From: Billgrantia saliphila
GTDB taxonomy: Bacteria; Pseudomonadota; Gammaproteobacteria; Pseudomonadales; Halomonadaceae
NCBI RefSeq assembly: GCF_002930105.1
Contig: NZ_PJRN01000023.1
Coordinates: 1-45,941 of the forward strand
Direction of reading: 5' to 3'
DNA length: 45,941 nt
Below the pieces are notes generated by a model that was not told the DNA's origin, ran no database searches, and saw only the letters and a program-made list of their open reading frames with translations. Position numbers and translations under genes: made by a program. Each line of letters begins with the position of its first letter. The first letter of the stretch is position 1. This document shows, piece after piece, positions 45,786-45,941 of the stretch.

Positions 45786-45941
45786 ATGAAATCGCGCGCC
45801 GCCGTTGCCTGGGAAGCGGGCAAGCCGCTCGAGCTCACCGAGATCGACGTCGAGCCGCCCAAGGCGGGCGAGGTGCTGGTGCAGATCAAGGCCACCAGCG
45901 TCTGCCATACCGACGCCTATACCCTCTCTGGCGCCGACCCG
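45786..45941 (+). CDS. adhC: S-(hydroxymethyl)glutathione dehydrogenase / class III alcohol dehydrogenase, 5' part
   Basis: The first 52 codons of a class III alcohol dehydrogenase (FrmA/AdhC), cut by the window end. The enzyme oxidises the spontaneous formaldehyde-glutathione adduct with NAD+, protecting against aldehydes formed by alcohol oxidation. The start [17 protein letters not shown] and the catalytic zinc ligand Cys in [11 protein letters not shown] are typical. GGGAG lies 6 bases before the ATG. Its place after pqqA and near the quinoprotein dehydrogenase fits a linked role in methanol or formaldehyde handling. Confidence 0.93.
   Translation, partial: MKSRAAVAWEAGKPLELTEIDVEPPKAGEVLVQIKATSVCHTDAYTLSGADP

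Overview
The window is a GC-rich gammaproteobacterial chromosome segment, most likely from Halomonas or a close relative in the Halomonadaceae. Pointers are the neighbourhood pssA-ilvC-ilvY-ilvH-ilvI, a BCCT compatible-solute transporter, and an accessory quinoprotein alcohol-oxidation cluster of the Pseudomonas ped/exa type. This assignment is inference. No insertion sequence, prophage, CRISPR array, tRNA or rRNA gene is visible inside the window, although a strong promoter at the left edge fires out of it.

Left part (1-15 kb) is housekeeping. The minus strand carries pssA, ilvC, the translationally coupled ilvI-ilvH pair with a long hairpin-rich leader, and rluD-pgeF-clpB with a recognisable sigma-32 promoter before clpB. 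The plus strand carries ilvY (divergent from ilvC) and bamD with a strong terminator. Then come nadE, a PP0621-like small protein, a FimT/GspH pseudopilin, a DUF3565 protein and a PLDc_N membrane peptide.

Middle part (15-36 kb) is a series of short modules. They are: a coupled FAN1-type nuclease (VRR-NUC) plus RecB-nuclease/XPD-like Fe-S helicase; a coupled retropepsin-like protease and YihY; an exported MetX-like hydrolase; TauE and UMF1/MFS transporters; a soluble PQQ-type sugar dehydrogenase; a secreted tandem solute-binding protein coupled to a membrane diguanylate cyclase; an Sll1863-type stress protein; TelA with a membrane partner; an extensin-like peptidase; a BCCT carrier; and LLM oxidoreductase-AzlC-AzlD.

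Right part (36.5-45.9 kb) is a periplasmic alcohol-oxidation island. A quinoprotein alcohol dehydrogenase with the Asp-x-Asp signature of lanthanide-dependent enzymes is followed on the minus strand by its PedF-like cytochrome c550 and a quinoprotein-associated binding protein. Next are a conserved unknown, a 26-codon Gln/Arg-repeat micro-ORF, a second binding protein, a YVTN beta-propeller, and an ABC-2 ATPase/permease pair. A cysteine-rich secreted protein and another cytochrome c converge on it. Divergent from the dehydrogenase is pqqA, the 23-residue PQQ precursor, standing apart from any pqqBCDE, and then the start of adhC/frmA for glutathione-dependent formaldehyde oxidation. Together these suggest periplasmic alcohol oxidation, electron transfer through cytochromes c, an associated uncharacterised ABC system, and cytoplasmic aldehyde detoxification.
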